DNA of 64,000 nt from Sphingobacterium sp. N143 (GTDB taxonomy: Bacteria > Bacteroidota > Bacteroidia > Sphingobacteriales > Sphingobacteriaceae): contig NZ_JACAIS010000005.1 of the NCBI RefSeq assembly GCF_030325625.1, positions 270,234 to 334,233 of the forward strand, given 5' to 3'. How positions within the stretch are numbered: position 1 is the stretch's first letter; each line of letters opens with the position of its first letter. Below, piece by piece: positions 16,404 through 26,601 of this stretch. The position numbers and the translations under genes are program-made. The notes under the pieces are model-generated. The model saw only the letters and a program-made list of their open reading frames with translations, was not told where the DNA came from and did no database searches.

Positions 16404-18281
16404 ATGCATCTGCAACGTGATTCCTTAGCTACATCTCTTTCTTCAACGTTAAACACGGGACTGGAAGGATTGCTCCTTATAGCAGGCGATGGAACTATCC
16501 TGCATCGCAACGAACGTGCGCAGCAGCTCCTTGCCCCTGAAAACATCCTGGATGACAGCAGCAAGTTACATGAGCTCATCACATTCTATTCACCCGATGA
16601 TCTTACTGCACTCAAACCCGAGCAGACGCCATTCTATATTGCTGTTGTTGAACATCAGATTCGGCAGGAAACCATCCTTGGGGTAGCCACAGGGCTCGGA
16701 TTCAGGTGGTTGCTAGTCAACATGAGCCCTTTTGCAGAAGGGAGCACAGTGGGATTTTTAATATCGCTGGTCGATATCACGAAAATCGTCAATCAAAATC
16801 GCACCTTAAAAGATAAGCAACAACAATTGCAGTTGTTGGTAGCTTCGCTCAATGACCTTGTTTTTGAAGTGACTGATGCAGGCGTATTCAAAAATTATTG
16901 GACCAATGATCCCAGTCTCTTATTCTACCCGCCCGAAGAATTTTTAAACAAAAACTTATCCGATCTGTTCCCGGAAGAGCTGGCAAACCCTGCCCTAAAA
17001 CTGATCGGGCGTTCACTGCAGTTGGATCAGGAATTTGAGATGGAATTCCAGTCCAATTTTGAAAACCATCAAAATAAATGGTATAATCTCCAGATAAAAC
17101 CGATCCACCACAGCCAAAATCGTGTCGCATTGGTCGTTTCTGATATCACCAAGCAGGTTGAGTCGACAGAAAAAATAAGGTTCAATGAGCATAAATTCAA
17201 TCAGGCCTTCCATTTTTCCGGACTTGGAATGGCACTGACGGATCTGGCAGGCTATTGCATTGAATCTAATCATACACTGACAAAAATCCTGGGATACTCC
17301 CAAGATGAAATACGGAAAATAAAGTTCACGCATATTACGCATCCGGATGATCTTAAGCAAGACATCAGCCTGCGCCACCAGCTCATCCAAGGTGAAATTG
17401 AGACCTTCACCTTACAAAAGCGCTATCAGCACCAGCATGGTCATTTTGTATGGTGTTCTGTCACTGTCTCCGCAGTCTTTGATAAGAGCAGTACACCTTT
17501 ATTTTTGATCGTCCAGGTCCTGGATATTTCCGAATCGAAAAAGAATATTGAAATCCTAAAAAGACAAAAGTTCGAATCGGACCTGGTGAAAATGGACTTG
17601 GAAACCAAGGTCCGCCAAATGGAGGAATTTGCCAATATTCTAGCCCATAATCTAAAAGGCCCACTCAGCAATATGCAGATGCTAATTGACGGAATTAAGG
17701 ACAGTAATGATGAAAAAATAAAAGCGAACTTCCTGGAGCTTTTAAAGACCAGCAACAATCAGCTCACCGAAACCTTACATGATTTGGGCGAGATACTTGA
17801 ATTGCGGTCCAACCAGTCCCTGACCTATGAGCAATGTAATTTTTCCGATGTCCTGAAGAAAATAAAGCAGCAGTTTATCGACGAAATACAGCGCAAGAAT
17901 GCGACAATATCAACCGAGTTCAATGTCAAAGAAATTTATTACCCTAAAATTTATCTGGAGAGTATCCTGAGCAACCTGATCAGCAATGCCCTTCGGTTTA
18001 CCGCAAGTGATAAAGCCCCCCAGATTGAGATCCGGACCTACAAGCAGGAAGAGGGCACCTTATTGGCAGTCAAAGATAATGGCCTGGGCATCAACCTTCC
18101 CAAATACAAATCAGAACTATTCATGTTCAAGAAGATTTTCCACCGTGGATTTGACAGCAAAGGGGTTGGATTGTTTCTGATACGCTATCAGATCGAATCT
18201 TTAGGTGGTAAAATAGATGTACAGAGTGAAATCAATGCCGGAAGCACCTTTTCTGTCAAATTTTTAGAAAGCAAGCGATGA
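16404..18281 (+). CDS. Soluble multi-PAS sensor histidine kinase
   Basis: 625 residues without signal peptide or membrane segments, so a cytoplasmic sensor. Three PAS-like domains: about 15-125 (GLLLIAGDGTILHRNERAQQL), 138-255 (LVFEVTDAGVFKNYWTND, ending VVSDITKQVE) and 262-385 (GMALTDLAGYCIESNHTLTKILGYSQDE, ending QVLDISESKK). The phosphoacceptor region is FANILAHNLKGPLSNMQ (His near 414), the HNL(R/K)xP variant common in Bacteroidota. The ATPase domain shows NLISNALRFT (N box), VKDNGLGI (G1) and GFDSKGVGLFLI (G2). Its stop codon overlaps the start of the receiver gene (ATGA). The signal sensed is unknown. Confidence 0.92.
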   Translation: MHLQRDSLATSLSSTLNTGLEGLLLIAGDGTILHRNERAQQLLAPENILDDSSKLHELITFYSPDDLTALKPEQTPFYIAVVEHQIRQETILGVATGLGFRWLLVNMSPFAEGSTVGFLISLVDITKIVNQNRTLKDKQQQLQLLVASLNDLVFEVTDAGVFKNYWTNDPSLLFYPPEEFLNKNLSDLFPEELANPALKLIGRSLQLDQEFEMEFQSNFENHQNKWYNLQIKPIHHSQNRVALVVSDITKQVESTEKIRFNEHKFNQAFHFSGLGMALTDLAGYCIESNHTLTKILGYSQDEIRKIKFTHITHPDDLKQDISLRHQLIQGEIETFTLQKRYQHQHGHFVWCSVTVSAVFDKSSTPLFLIVQVLDISESKKNIEILKRQKFESDLVKMDLETKVRQMEEFANILAHNLKGPLSNMQMLIDGIKDSNDEKIKANFLELLKTSNNQLTETLHDLGEILELRSNQSLTYEQCNFSDVLKKIKQQFIDEIQRKNATISTEFNVKEIYYPKIYLESILSNLISNALRFTASDKAPQIEIRTYKQEEGTLLAVKDNGLGINLPKYKSELFMFKKIFHRGFDSKGVGLFLIRYQIESLGGKIDVQSEINAGSTFSVKFLESKR

Positions 18282-18685
18282 AGCAAGAAAACAAAAGAAA
18301 AATAATTCTGATCGACGATAATGCCATCCTACGTACTATTTTTGGGTATATGCTCGAAGAATTTTCAACCTATCCGATCGAATTTCATGCTTTCAAAAAT
18401 GCCCTGGATGCCCTGGATTTCTTCGATCATCATGTGATCACGGAATCTACCCCCGCCCCCATTCTTTTTGTCGATATTAATATGCCCTTTATGACGGGCT
18501 GGGAGATGATGGATGCCCTTGAGGACAAAGCTGATTTTATTGAGCGAACCAGGATCTTCATTATCAGTTCTTCATCGAGCAGAACCGACCAGGAACAGCT
18601 GGCCAACTATCCCTTTATACAGGGTTTCATCCTAAAACCTTTTGATAAAAAACGATTATATAATATCCTGAATGAAACACCATAA
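18278..18685 (+). CDS. Single-domain response regulator
   Basis: 135 residues forming only a receiver domain. Acidic pocket IDDN (about 11-13), phosphoacceptor in FVDINMPFMTGWEMM (Asp near 63), SSSS switch region in FIISSSSSR, and conserved Lys in LKPF (about 122). There is no output domain, so it should act by protein contact or as a phosphorelay step. It overlaps the kinase gene by 4 nt, which identifies the kinase as its partner. Confidence 0.92.
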   Translation: MKQENKRKIILIDDNAILRTIFGYMLEEFSTYPIEFHAFKNALDALDFFDHHVITESTPAPILFVDINMPFMTGWEMMDALEDKADFIERTRIFIISSSSSRTDQEQLANYPFIQGFILKPFDKKRLYNILNETP

Positions 18686-18764
18686 TTGCAGCCGCTACTT
18701 GTGGACATATGGTAAGTGGAGATAGAAGAAGCTTATTGACATATGGCTATATTGGCAAAGAAAA

Positions 18765-18837
18765 GAGGAACAACTACTTGGCATACCCGATCAAAAAAAC
18801 GTTAATTTTTTGGGGCATTGCAGTAGGGTTGCTCCTC
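18765..18837. repeat. Long imperfect inverted repeat
   Basis: The arms 18765-18799 and about 18804-18837 are largely complementary: GAGGA(A/G)CAAC, TACT, then CCC and an A/T-rich tip. The element lies between the convergent receiver and aminopeptidase genes, with A and T tracts at the loop. It could be a decayed bidirectional terminator. The same bases can also be read as a short lipoprotein-like peptide (see findings). Confidence 0.45.
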
Positions 18838-18851
18838 TCCTGTACGATCAA

Positions 18852-20627
18852 TTAGATTGCTTGGCATTTATCTGCCAGCCAGCTTTTCTCTTCGACGGTC
18901 AGATGTCCCGAGAGCTGATCATATACCCACTGATTATAATTATTCAGCCATTGGATATGTTTTTTCTCCAGCAAAGATTTCTCAATGAGATCGGTGGCGA
19001 TATAACATATGGTCAACGTTTCAAAATCCAGGAAATCCCCAAACTCAGAAGATCCGGCTTTACGTGTCAATACCAGATTCTCAATGCGGATACCGTGTTT
19101 CCCAACCCGATAAAGGCCCGGCTCAATGGAGGTGATCATCCCTGGTTCAACAGCTACATCTACTGCAGCTGCATTGAATACCTGTGGCCCTTCATGCACA
19201 TTCAGAAAAAAACCGACCCCATGTCCGGTTCCATGTCCATAATTACGTAAGGTTTCCCACAGGGGGCGGCGGGTAATCGCATCGATCTGATATCCACGGG
19301 TACCCGCGGGAAAGATCGCCTGTGAACCTTCAATCGTACCTTTTAAAACAAGGGTATAATCTTCTTTTTCTTCTTGTGTAAGTCCGCCAAGTGATACGAC
19401 CCTTGTAATATCTGTCGTACCGGTATTATACTGACCACCGGAGTCTACTAAGAGTAAACCTTTCGCTTTCAATGTATAATTAGACTTTTCATTAGCCGAA
19501 TAGTGTGGCAATGCGCCATGGTCCAGATAACCTGCAATGGTTGTGAATGAAACGTCGACAAATCCCGGTTGACGCTCACGGAATCCGCGTAATTTATCGG
19601 CAATCGATAATTCTGAAAGTTCTTCAGAAGCCACATTTTCCTCCAGCCATTTAAAAAAACGGGTTAATGCAACACCGTCTTTTACAAAAGTATGCCGGTT
19701 ATTTTCAATTTCGACCTTATTTTTGATCGCCTTTAAGGTCGTAGAAGGATTGATTCTTTCGACAATTTTGACCGCAGGAGGTACACGATCGAACACAGCA
19801 AAACAGGTACGCTTTGGATCGATCAGGATTGCAGCAGCCTGTAATGTGGGTATCCTATTAAAGATAGCTTCATAGGCCGCAACCTCCACACCGTACCCTT
19901 TCAGTTCGGCAGTAGCTTCGGCAGTCAGTTTTGATGGTTCAATATAAAGTGTCGCGGTGTTATCAGTAATTAAGACAAAGCCCAATACGACAGGATTACA
20001 TGGGACATCCTGACCACGGATATTCAATAACCAGGCAAGATCATCCAAGGATGAGATCAGATGTGCGTCGGTTCTATTTTTTTTCATTTCGGCCCGGACA
20101 GCAGCAATTTTGTCCACCGTCGACTGACCGGTGGTACTTTCCGGAATTAGGTAAGCCTGCGCAGTTGGCAAAGCTGGTCTTCCCGACCATAGGTCCGACA
20201 AAAGATCAACGTGACCGTCCACGGCAATATCCAATGGTGTTAAGGTATTTTGGACCGCTTGTGCTACCAATAAGGAAGCCAGGTTACCGTCAAAAGCAAC
20301 TTTTGCACCAGCAGGTAATTTTTCTCCAAGCCAATCAGCATATTCCGCAGCTCCCTGTGCTTTCAATTTAACCAATTCGAATCCCGTACCGGCCAATTGT
20401 TCATTCGCCTGTACAAAGTAACGCGAATCAGTCCAGAGGCCGGCAAAGTCCTGCGTAATAGCCAGGGTGCCGGCAGAACCCGTAAATCCTGATGCCCAGG
20501 CAATACATTTGTAACGTTCGGGTAGATATTCACTGATATGAGGGTCTGATGATGGAATAATATATCCATCGATTCCTTGAATCTTCATGGCCTCACGAAT
20601 GGCAGCTAATTTTTCGATATGCTTCAT
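18852..20627 (-). CDS. Xaa-Pro aminopeptidase, M24B family
   Basis: 591 residues, the long three-domain form. Two creatinase-N-like domains (about 1-140 and 160-310) precede the pita-bread catalytic domain (about 320-540). Metal ligands are visible: LLLVDSGG and GTTDITR (two Asp), GHGTGHGVG (His), TSIEPGLY (Glu) and GIRIENLVL (Glu). It releases the N-terminal residue from peptides with proline second. No signal peptide, so cytoplasmic. The C-terminus extends past the family core (about 540-591), as in eukaryote-like APP1 forms. Monocistronic by layout, converging on the two-component pair. Confidence 0.94.
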   Translation of the reverse strand: MKHIEKLAAIREAMKIQGIDGYIIPSSDPHISEYLPERYKCIAWASGFTGSAGTLAITQDFAGLWTDSRYFVQANEQLAGTGFELVKLKAQGAAEYADWLGEKLPAGAKVAFDGNLASLLVAQAVQNTLTPLDIAVDGHVDLLSDLWSGRPALPTAQAYLIPESTTGQSTVDKIAAVRAEMKKNRTDAHLISSLDDLAWLLNIRGQDVPCNPVVLGFVLITDNTATLYIEPSKLTAEATAELKGYGVEVAAYEAIFNRIPTLQAAAILIDPKRTCFAVFDRVPPAVKIVERINPSTTLKAIKNKVEIENNRHTFVKDGVALTRFFKWLEENVASEELSELSIADKLRGFRERQPGFVDVSFTTIAGYLDHGALPHYSANEKSNYTLKAKGLLLVDSGGQYNTGTTDITRVVSLGGLTQEEKEDYTLVLKGTIEGSQAIFPAGTRGYQIDAITRRPLWETLRNYGHGTGHGVGFFLNVHEGPQVFNAAAVDVAVEPGMITSIEPGLYRVGKHGIRIENLVLTRKAGSSEFGDFLDFETLTICYIATDLIEKSLLEKKHIQWLNNYNQWVYDQLSGHLTVEEKSWLADKCQAI

Positions 20628-21132
20628 GTCGTCTTTACAATTTTATGCAAGTTAGGATTTTTTAGAGTATTGTGACAACAGAAGCAAATCTGCTGGACAA
20701 AAATTGACATTACAGTTGAATAACGAACAGCCCAATAATTTTATTGAAATATCATATCCATCAAAAAATCATTTGATTTGAAAATCTCATGATACTAAAG
20801 TACTTTTCGCTAGGCTAAAATGATCTTTTAATCCTATGTATTTAATGACGTCATGATAATTTTTATTACACAAATGTGTAGTTTCAAAAAAAGATATTTA
20901 ACCATACAATTACTTTCTATAAATTAGAGAGACAAACTATCTGGTATTGCAATTTTTTTTAAAAACCATTATATACTTAATTCATTGTTTTTTCAGAAAT
21001 GAGACTTCATTGCGGCTATGATAGAATAGTTACCTCACTAGATAACTTTATGAGGGGTCAGCAAGAGATGCGGTGGAATGCATACATTGCAACAAGGACA
21101 TGAAATATTTATAGCAAATTAACTTCTAACAT
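20628..21132. other. AT-rich divergent intergenic region
   Basis: 505 bp between the aminopeptidase and the thioredoxin gene. It contains the palindrome ATGACGTCAT (20845-20854), the inverted repeat ACACA-AA-TGTGT (20868-20879) and a -7-like TACTTTTC near 20800. No RNA gene or coding frame is recognised. The start of the thioredoxin operon promoter is not clear. Confidence 0.4.
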
Positions 21133-22623
21133 ATGATTAGGCTAATCTTTATCTGGATACTATCGAGCTGTTTCTTGACCGTTTCTGCACAAGACACCCT
21201 TCCTGTACAAAGTGGATTTACTTCTTTAACCATTTCATTAAAAGGAAATTATTCAGATAGTATCCCTTTGTCAGAACCTTTTTACACCAATTTATTAACC
21301 GAAGAAGTACCAGCTCAATTCGAACGTATTAATGACTCTACATATTTTTTATCGTTTTATGCCTTTGGCCCCAGTCGGTATTATTTTCGGTACAACAATC
21401 ATTACCTTACAGGAGCCTTAGTTCCTAATGAAAGAGATATACTAATTATTAATTATACTGACAGCATACATTACACATTACAATATAACGGAAGATTTAA
21501 AACTATGTTTGATGAATCTGAATCTATTGCAAAGGCAATAAATAGCTTCGTTTTTGGAAGTGGCCATAAAAACAAAGAAAAACGTTTAAGCACATATCAT
21601 ACAGCGAATGAATTTCGTGACGAAAAATTAAAGATGGAGGCTGGCAGACTGGATAATGCCACTGCCGGCATAACCTCTCCTTTCGTAAAACAACTTATCA
21701 AAGAGGAGCTGAATACTGCCTTTGTCAAAACAAGCTTGATCAAGGATTATCAAAAAGATATATCCCATTACAACAAGAGCCTTGGATTAGATTCATTAGC
21801 AGCTCTTCAAGCTATTCCAAAAAGAGATTTATCTTATTATAATGCACTCATTACGTCAGATTATACCAACCCTTCTTCTTTGATGACACTTAAATACGGT
21901 TATTTGAAAAGCATCTTGCAAGATTCTTTGCTGGCACTCCCTGATATTACAACGGAAGGATCAGTGAAATTCAAATCTCGTTTACAAGAACTATTTGGAC
22001 ACATCTTCACTGAAAAAGAAAATTTATTTTATGACATACTGATCGCAACAGCATATATCACCAAAATCAGGGAGAATGCAACGCTTTTGAATAACCTAAA
22101 CTATCAGGTAACTACAGCTGTTAAGAATGCGCAGCTCAGAGAGTATATCTTAGAAACATACAAAACCAGTATGTCAAATAACAGAAATGCATCAAATGAA
22201 TATTATTTACCATTCGATAAAAGCAATAATGCAGTATGGACAGACATCCTTAAGCCGTACAAAGGAAAGGCGATCATTATGGATTGTTGGGCTACATGGT
22301 GTGGGCCTTGTATTGAATCTTTTGAAACGAGCAAAAATCTAAAAAAACAGTATGCTAACAGGGATGATGTCGTTTTCGTGTATGTTACCGATGAGACTTC
22401 AAATTATGAAAGCTGGAAAAACTATGTTCATATTTTAGGGGGAGAACATTATTATATCGCTAAGAACCAGATGAAAGACCTTTACGATCAATTCAATATG
22501 CCGGTCATACCGAGTTATCTAATTTTTAACAAATCAGGAACCTTGGTGCAGCAAAGCATAGGAACCTATATGGGAAATGATAAAGCTGCCCAGTGGATTA
22601 AGCAAGCCCTAGCCGATCAATAA
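21133..22623 (+). CDS. Secreted TlpA-like thioredoxin-domain protein
   Basis: 496 residues. Signal peptide MIRLIFIWILSSCFLTVSAQ. The first about 360 residues are a helical/beta region of unknown fold seen in Bacteroidota TlpA-like proteins. The C-terminal thioredoxin domain (about 365-496) has the redox motif WCGPC (389-393) within DCWATWCGPCIES and the cis-proline in MPVIPSYLIF. It probably acts as a periplasmic thiol-disulfide reductase. The extra Cys two residues before the Trp-Ala-Thr is unusual but not diagnostic. The region is noticeably richer in A/T than its neighbours. Confidence 0.85.
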   Translation: MIRLIFIWILSSCFLTVSAQDTLPVQSGFTSLTISLKGNYSDSIPLSEPFYTNLLTEEVPAQFERINDSTYFLSFYAFGPSRYYFRYNNHYLTGALVPNERDILIINYTDSIHYTLQYNGRFKTMFDESESIAKAINSFVFGSGHKNKEKRLSTYHTANEFRDEKLKMEAGRLDNATAGITSPFVKQLIKEELNTAFVKTSLIKDYQKDISHYNKSLGLDSLAALQAIPKRDLSYYNALITSDYTNPSSLMTLKYGYLKSILQDSLLALPDITTEGSVKFKSRLQELFGHIFTEKENLFYDILIATAYITKIRENATLLNNLNYQVTTAVKNAQLREYILETYKTSMSNNRNASNEYYLPFDKSNNAVWTDILKPYKGKAIIMDCWATWCGPCIESFETSKNLKKQYANRDDVVFVYVTDETSNYESWKNYVHILGGEHYYIAKNQMKDLYDQFNMPVIPSYLIFNKSGTLVQQSIGTYMGNDKAAQWIKQALADQ

Positions 22624-22800
22624 GCTTTATCGGTTAATAGAAATGAATTTTACCGCGTTAAAATAGGGCACGCTACGACCTTTTAAATCATCCAAACCAC
22701 TAACTATCTCATCGATTTTGATTAGATTTACCGAAGACTTTTAAATTTTCGCCTAAGCCCATGCTTGGTCAAAAGCGCTGAAGTAAATCTATATTATTTG

Positions 22801-24225
22801 ATGAAACAATTTGCACTACATACCATTGCTTTTGCAGCATATACTTTAACTGCTATCACGGCTCCTTTATTTGCTCAAGATATCCGTACAAAGATTCAAC
22901 ATGCCTTCGATCAATTTCAACATCAGGAAAGTTTAAAGAATGGCATCAGTTCATTGACCGTTTTCGATGGAAAAACTGGACAAACCATCTATTCGGCCAA
23001 TGAACATATGGGACTGGCAACCGCCTCGACCATGAAAATCATTACTGCCGCAACAGCCTTGGATTTCCTGGGTAAGCACCATCAATTCAAAACAACGCTA
23101 TACTATACCGGTGATATTGACGAAAATGGCTCCTTAAATGGGAATATCATCGTATCAGGAACTGGCGACCCTACATTAGGAAGCTCGCGGTATCCCGAGA
23201 CAAAAGCTGAAGTTATATTAAACAAATGGGTTTCATTGATCCAGCAAGCCGGAATTAAAAGTATCCATGGTGGCGTGATTGCTGATGACCGATTATTCCA
23301 TGGCAACCAGCTTCCTGGCGGATGGATATGGACAGATATGGGTAATTATTATGGCGCTGGAGTTTCGGCGCTTAACTGGTGTGAAAATGCTTTTGGGGTA
23401 AATTTCCAGCCCGGGAACAAAGTTGGCTCAAAAGCCGAGATTGTCCAATACAGCACCCAGATTCCCTACCTGGAAATCATCAATGAAACCACTACCGGAA
23501 AAACCGGTAGTGGAGACAATGTCTATGCCTATTCAGCACCCTATTCTACCAAAATTTTTATTCGGGGCACCTATGGATTGGATCTCAAAAAAACCATTGA
23601 ACTGTCCTCACCTGACCCGGCCTATGACCTGGCCTTCCAGCTGAACGAAACATTGAACAAACGAGGAGTCATCGCTGATGCCCCGCCAGCCACAGGTATC
23701 AAAATGGACTCCCTCGACCTATCCAACAAGCAGCTCCTGGATGTTCACTTATCTCCCAGCTTAGACAAGATTGTCTATTGGTTCAATCAAAAAAGTATCA
23801 ACCTCTATGGAGAAGCCTTATTAAAGACCATCGCCTATACAACGGCGGGCAAAACAGGCACAGATGATGGCGCCAATTATGTGCAGAAATATTGGAATGC
23901 CAAGTTAAAGATCGATGTAGGCGAATTGAATAGTGTGGATGGATCTGGCCTTTCGCCCCAAAATAGGGTAACCACATTGGCGATGAACAAGATCATGCAG
24001 TATGCACAAAAACAGAGCTGGTATCCGGCATTCTATGAAAGCCTACCTACCTTTAATGGTATGAAGATGAAAAGTGGAACAATCGGTGGAGTACTCGGCT
24101 ATACCGGTGTGCATACCAATAAAGCAGGACAGTCTTTCACCTTTACATTACTGGTCAACAATTATACGGGACCAGCATCCAATATGCGTAGGCAGATGTA
24201 TAAATTGCTGGACACATTGAAGTAA
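22801..24225 (+). CDS. dacB: D-Ala-D-Ala carboxypeptidase/endopeptidase (PBP4 type)
   Basis: 474 residues, peptidase family S13. Signal peptide MKQFALHTIAFAAYTLTAITAPLFAQ; an in-frame TTG 36 nt upstream would spoil it. Catalytic motifs: SxxK in TASTMKII (about 74-77), SxN in KSINLYGEAL, and KTG-type KSGTIGG near residue 425. The large insertion between SxxK and SxN is typical of PBP4. It trims or opens peptidoglycan cross-links in the periplasm. It is followed by malic enzyme with its own promoter, so likely a single-gene unit. Confidence 0.93.
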   Translation: MKQFALHTIAFAAYTLTAITAPLFAQDIRTKIQHAFDQFQHQESLKNGISSLTVFDGKTGQTIYSANEHMGLATASTMKIITAATALDFLGKHHQFKTTLYYTGDIDENGSLNGNIIVSGTGDPTLGSSRYPETKAEVILNKWVSLIQQAGIKSIHGGVIADDRLFHGNQLPGGWIWTDMGNYYGAGVSALNWCENAFGVNFQPGNKVGSKAEIVQYSTQIPYLEIINETTTGKTGSGDNVYAYSAPYSTKIFIRGTYGLDLKKTIELSSPDPAYDLAFQLNETLNKRGVIADAPPATGIKMDSLDLSNKQLLDVHLSPSLDKIVYWFNQKSINLYGEALLKTIAYTTAGKTGTDDGANYVQKYWNAKLKIDVGELNSVDGSGLSPQNRVTTLAMNKIMQYAQKQSWYPAFYESLPTFNGMKMKSGTIGGVLGYTGVHTNKAGQSFTFTLLVNNYTGPASNMRRQMYKLLDTLK

Positions 24226-24263
24226 CATATTATTGTCTAATTATAATAAGATATTGGCAAATA

Positions 24264-24294
24264 TTTCCAAATATCAAAAAGAATGATAGATTTG
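24264..24294 (+). promoter_or_regulatory. Promoter of the malic enzyme gene
   Basis: TTTC at 24264-24267, 19-nt spacer, and a perfect TAGATTTG at 24287-24294. The start codon is 24 nt further on, giving a leader of about 18 nt. Confidence 0.7.
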
Positions 24295-24318
24295 TAGCCT
24301 TAAATTAATAAAATCGTA

Positions 24319-26601
24319 ATGAGTAACACTAATCGTAAACAGGCAGCGTTAAATTACCACTCAATGGGTAGACCTGGAAAAATAGCTGTTGTTCCGACAA
24401 AACCAACTAATTCGCAAAGAGACTTATCATTGGCATATTCTCCTGGCGTTGCAGAGCCTTGTTTGGCTATTGCCGACAACAAAGAAGATGCTTATAAATA
24501 TACCGCAAAAGGGAACTTGGTTGCTGTTATCAGTAATGGTACAGCTGTTTTGGGCCTTGGCGATATCGGCGCTCAAGCTGGTAAACCAGTCATGGAAGGG
24601 AAAGGCTTATTGTTCAAAATTTTTGCAGACATCGATGTATTTGACCTCGAACTTGACACCAAAAATGTCGATGAATTCGTTAATATTGTCAAAGCTTTAG
24701 AGCCGACTTTTGGTGGCGTAAACCTTGAAGATATCAAGGCTCCGGAATGTTTTGAGATCGAACGCCGTTTAAAAGAGGAGATGAACATCCCTGTCATGCA
24801 TGATGACCAGCATGGTACAGCCATCATCTCCGGGGCAGCGTTGATCAATGCCTGCGAAATCATCGGGAAAGATTTATCCAAAGTTAAAATCGTGGTAAAC
24901 GGTGCCGGAGCTGCAGCAATGTCATGTACAGCGATGTATATTTCGGTCGGTGCCAGCAAAGACAACATTGTTATGTTGGACAGTAAAGGCGTCATTCGTG
25001 CAGATCGGGAAAACCTGGATAGCATGAAAGCACAATATGCCACTAGCCGTGATATCCACACGCTCGCAGACGCCGTTCAGGATGCTGATGTATTCATTGG
25101 TTTATCTGCGGCAGATGTCATGTCGGCAGAAATGCTGCTCAGCATGGCGCCGAATCCGATTGTATTGGCCATGGCAAATCCGAATCCGGAAATCGCCTAT
25201 GATCTGGCCATGGCAACCCGCAATGACATTATCATGGGGACGGGCCGCTCAGATTATCCAAATCAAGTAAATAACGTCCTGGGATTCCCGTACATCTTCC
25301 GTGGCGCATTGGATGTCCGCGCAACAGCCATCAATGAGGAAATGAAAATTGCAGCGGTACGCGCAATTGCTGACCTGGCAAAACAACCTGTTCCGGAAGA
25401 GGTAAACCAAGCTTATAATACCAACAATTTAAAATTCTCTGAAGAATATATCATTCCCAAACCTACGGATCCACGTTTGATTACCGAAGTTTCTATGGCA
25501 GTTGCAAAAGCTGCGATCGAATCTGGTGTCGCTCAAGCTGCAATCGAGGATTGGGATAAATACCGTGATGCTTTACGCAAACGTCTTGGTAAAGATGATG
25601 CGATCATGCGTAACTTGACAATGGCAGCAAAAAGAGATCCTAAACGTGTTGTTTTTGCCGAAGCAGATAACTATAAAACCTTACGTGCTGCCCAAATTGT
25701 CAAAGAAGAAGGCATTGCTATTCCAATCCTTTTGGGTAAAAAGGACAAGATTGAGCGCCTGATCAAAGAATATGCTTTTGAATTGGATGGCCTTGAGATT
25801 GTAGATCCTGTTGCTGAGGTTGACAATGAAACAGAGCGTTCAAAAAAATTCATTGAACATCTTTATAACAAAAGACAACGCCGCGGCATAACACGTTATG
25901 ATGCCCGTAAACTCATGTTTGACCGGAATTATTTCGGTGCTTCATTGGTTGAATTTGGTGAAGCAGATGCCTTAATTTCGGGCATGACCAAAAACTATGC
26001 GAATACCATTCGCCCTGCATTGCATGTCATCGGTGCAAAACCAGGCAGCCGTGTTGCGGGTATGTATATGATGCTGACCAAAAAAGGACCGATCTTCATG
26101 GGAGATACCACTGTAAATGAAGATCCCAACGCACAGGAACTGGCTGACATTACCTTGCTTCTGGACAAAGCTGTCAAACGTATGAACATTCAGCCGCGTA
26201 TTGCCCTGTTGTCCTATTCTAACTTCGGTTCCAGTGAAGGGAAAACACCCACCAAAGTCAGAGAAGCCGCTCAGATCTTACACGATCAACATCCTGAAAT
26301 AATCGCAGAAGGAGATCTACAAGCCAACTTCGCCCTTAACAGTGATATGTTGGCAGACAATTTCCCTTTTAGCTGTTTGAATGGTCAGTCGGCAAATACA
26401 TTGGTGTTCCCGAACTTGGAGTCAGGCAATATCGCTTACAAATTATTGCAGGAAGTTGGTGAGGCAGAAGCTGTAGGGCCAATCCTCCTAGGGATGAACA
26501 AACCAATTCACGTGCTGCAATTAGATAGTTCTGTACGTGAAATCGTCAATATGGTTACCATTGCCGTAGTTGATGTTCAAACACATCTCAAAAATTTATA
26601 G
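24319..26601 (+). CDS. maeB: NADP-dependent malic enzyme with phosphotransacetylase-like domain
   Basis: 760 residues. The malic enzyme part (1 to about 420) shows LAYSPGVAEPC, GDIGAQAGKPVMEGKGLLFK, VMHDDQHGTAIISGAALINA and the nucleotide-binding VNGAGAAAMSC, then MANPNPEI. The second part (about 430-760) resembles phosphate acetyltransferase (RVVFAEADNYKTLRAAQIV, SNFGSSEGKTP, GDLQANFAL) and in E. coli MaeB serves regulation rather than catalysis. The enzyme converts malate to pyruvate and CO2, making NADPH. A perfect -7 element lies upstream. Length and domain order match the MaeB type. Confidence 0.96.
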   Translation: MSNTNRKQAALNYHSMGRPGKIAVVPTKPTNSQRDLSLAYSPGVAEPCLAIADNKEDAYKYTAKGNLVAVISNGTAVLGLGDIGAQAGKPVMEGKGLLFKIFADIDVFDLELDTKNVDEFVNIVKALEPTFGGVNLEDIKAPECFEIERRLKEEMNIPVMHDDQHGTAIISGAALINACEIIGKDLSKVKIVVNGAGAAAMSCTAMYISVGASKDNIVMLDSKGVIRADRENLDSMKAQYATSRDIHTLADAVQDADVFIGLSAADVMSAEMLLSMAPNPIVLAMANPNPEIAYDLAMATRNDIIMGTGRSDYPNQVNNVLGFPYIFRGALDVRATAINEEMKIAAVRAIADLAKQPVPEEVNQAYNTNNLKFSEEYIIPKPTDPRLITEVSMAVAKAAIESGVAQAAIEDWDKYRDALRKRLGKDDAIMRNLTMAAKRDPKRVVFAEADNYKTLRAAQIVKEEGIAIPILLGKKDKIERLIKEYAFELDGLEIVDPVAEVDNETERSKKFIEHLYNKRQRRGITRYDARKLMFDRNYFGASLVEFGEADALISGMTKNYANTIRPALHVIGAKPGSRVAGMYMMLTKKGPIFMGDTTVNEDPNAQELADITLLLDKAVKRMNIQPRIALLSYSNFGSSEGKTPTKVREAAQILHDQHPEIIAEGDLQANFALNSDMLADNFPFSCLNGQSANTLVFPNLESGNIAYKLLQEVGEAEAVGPILLGMNKPIHVLQLDSSVREIVNMVTIAVVDVQTHLKNL

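Noticed and set aside
20845..20879. ATGACGTCAT palindrome and ACACA-AA-TGTGT inverted repeat
   Set aside because: Short palindromes in AT-rich DNA are expected by chance, and neither is repeated or placed at a clear promoter. Kept only as a note in the intergenic entry.
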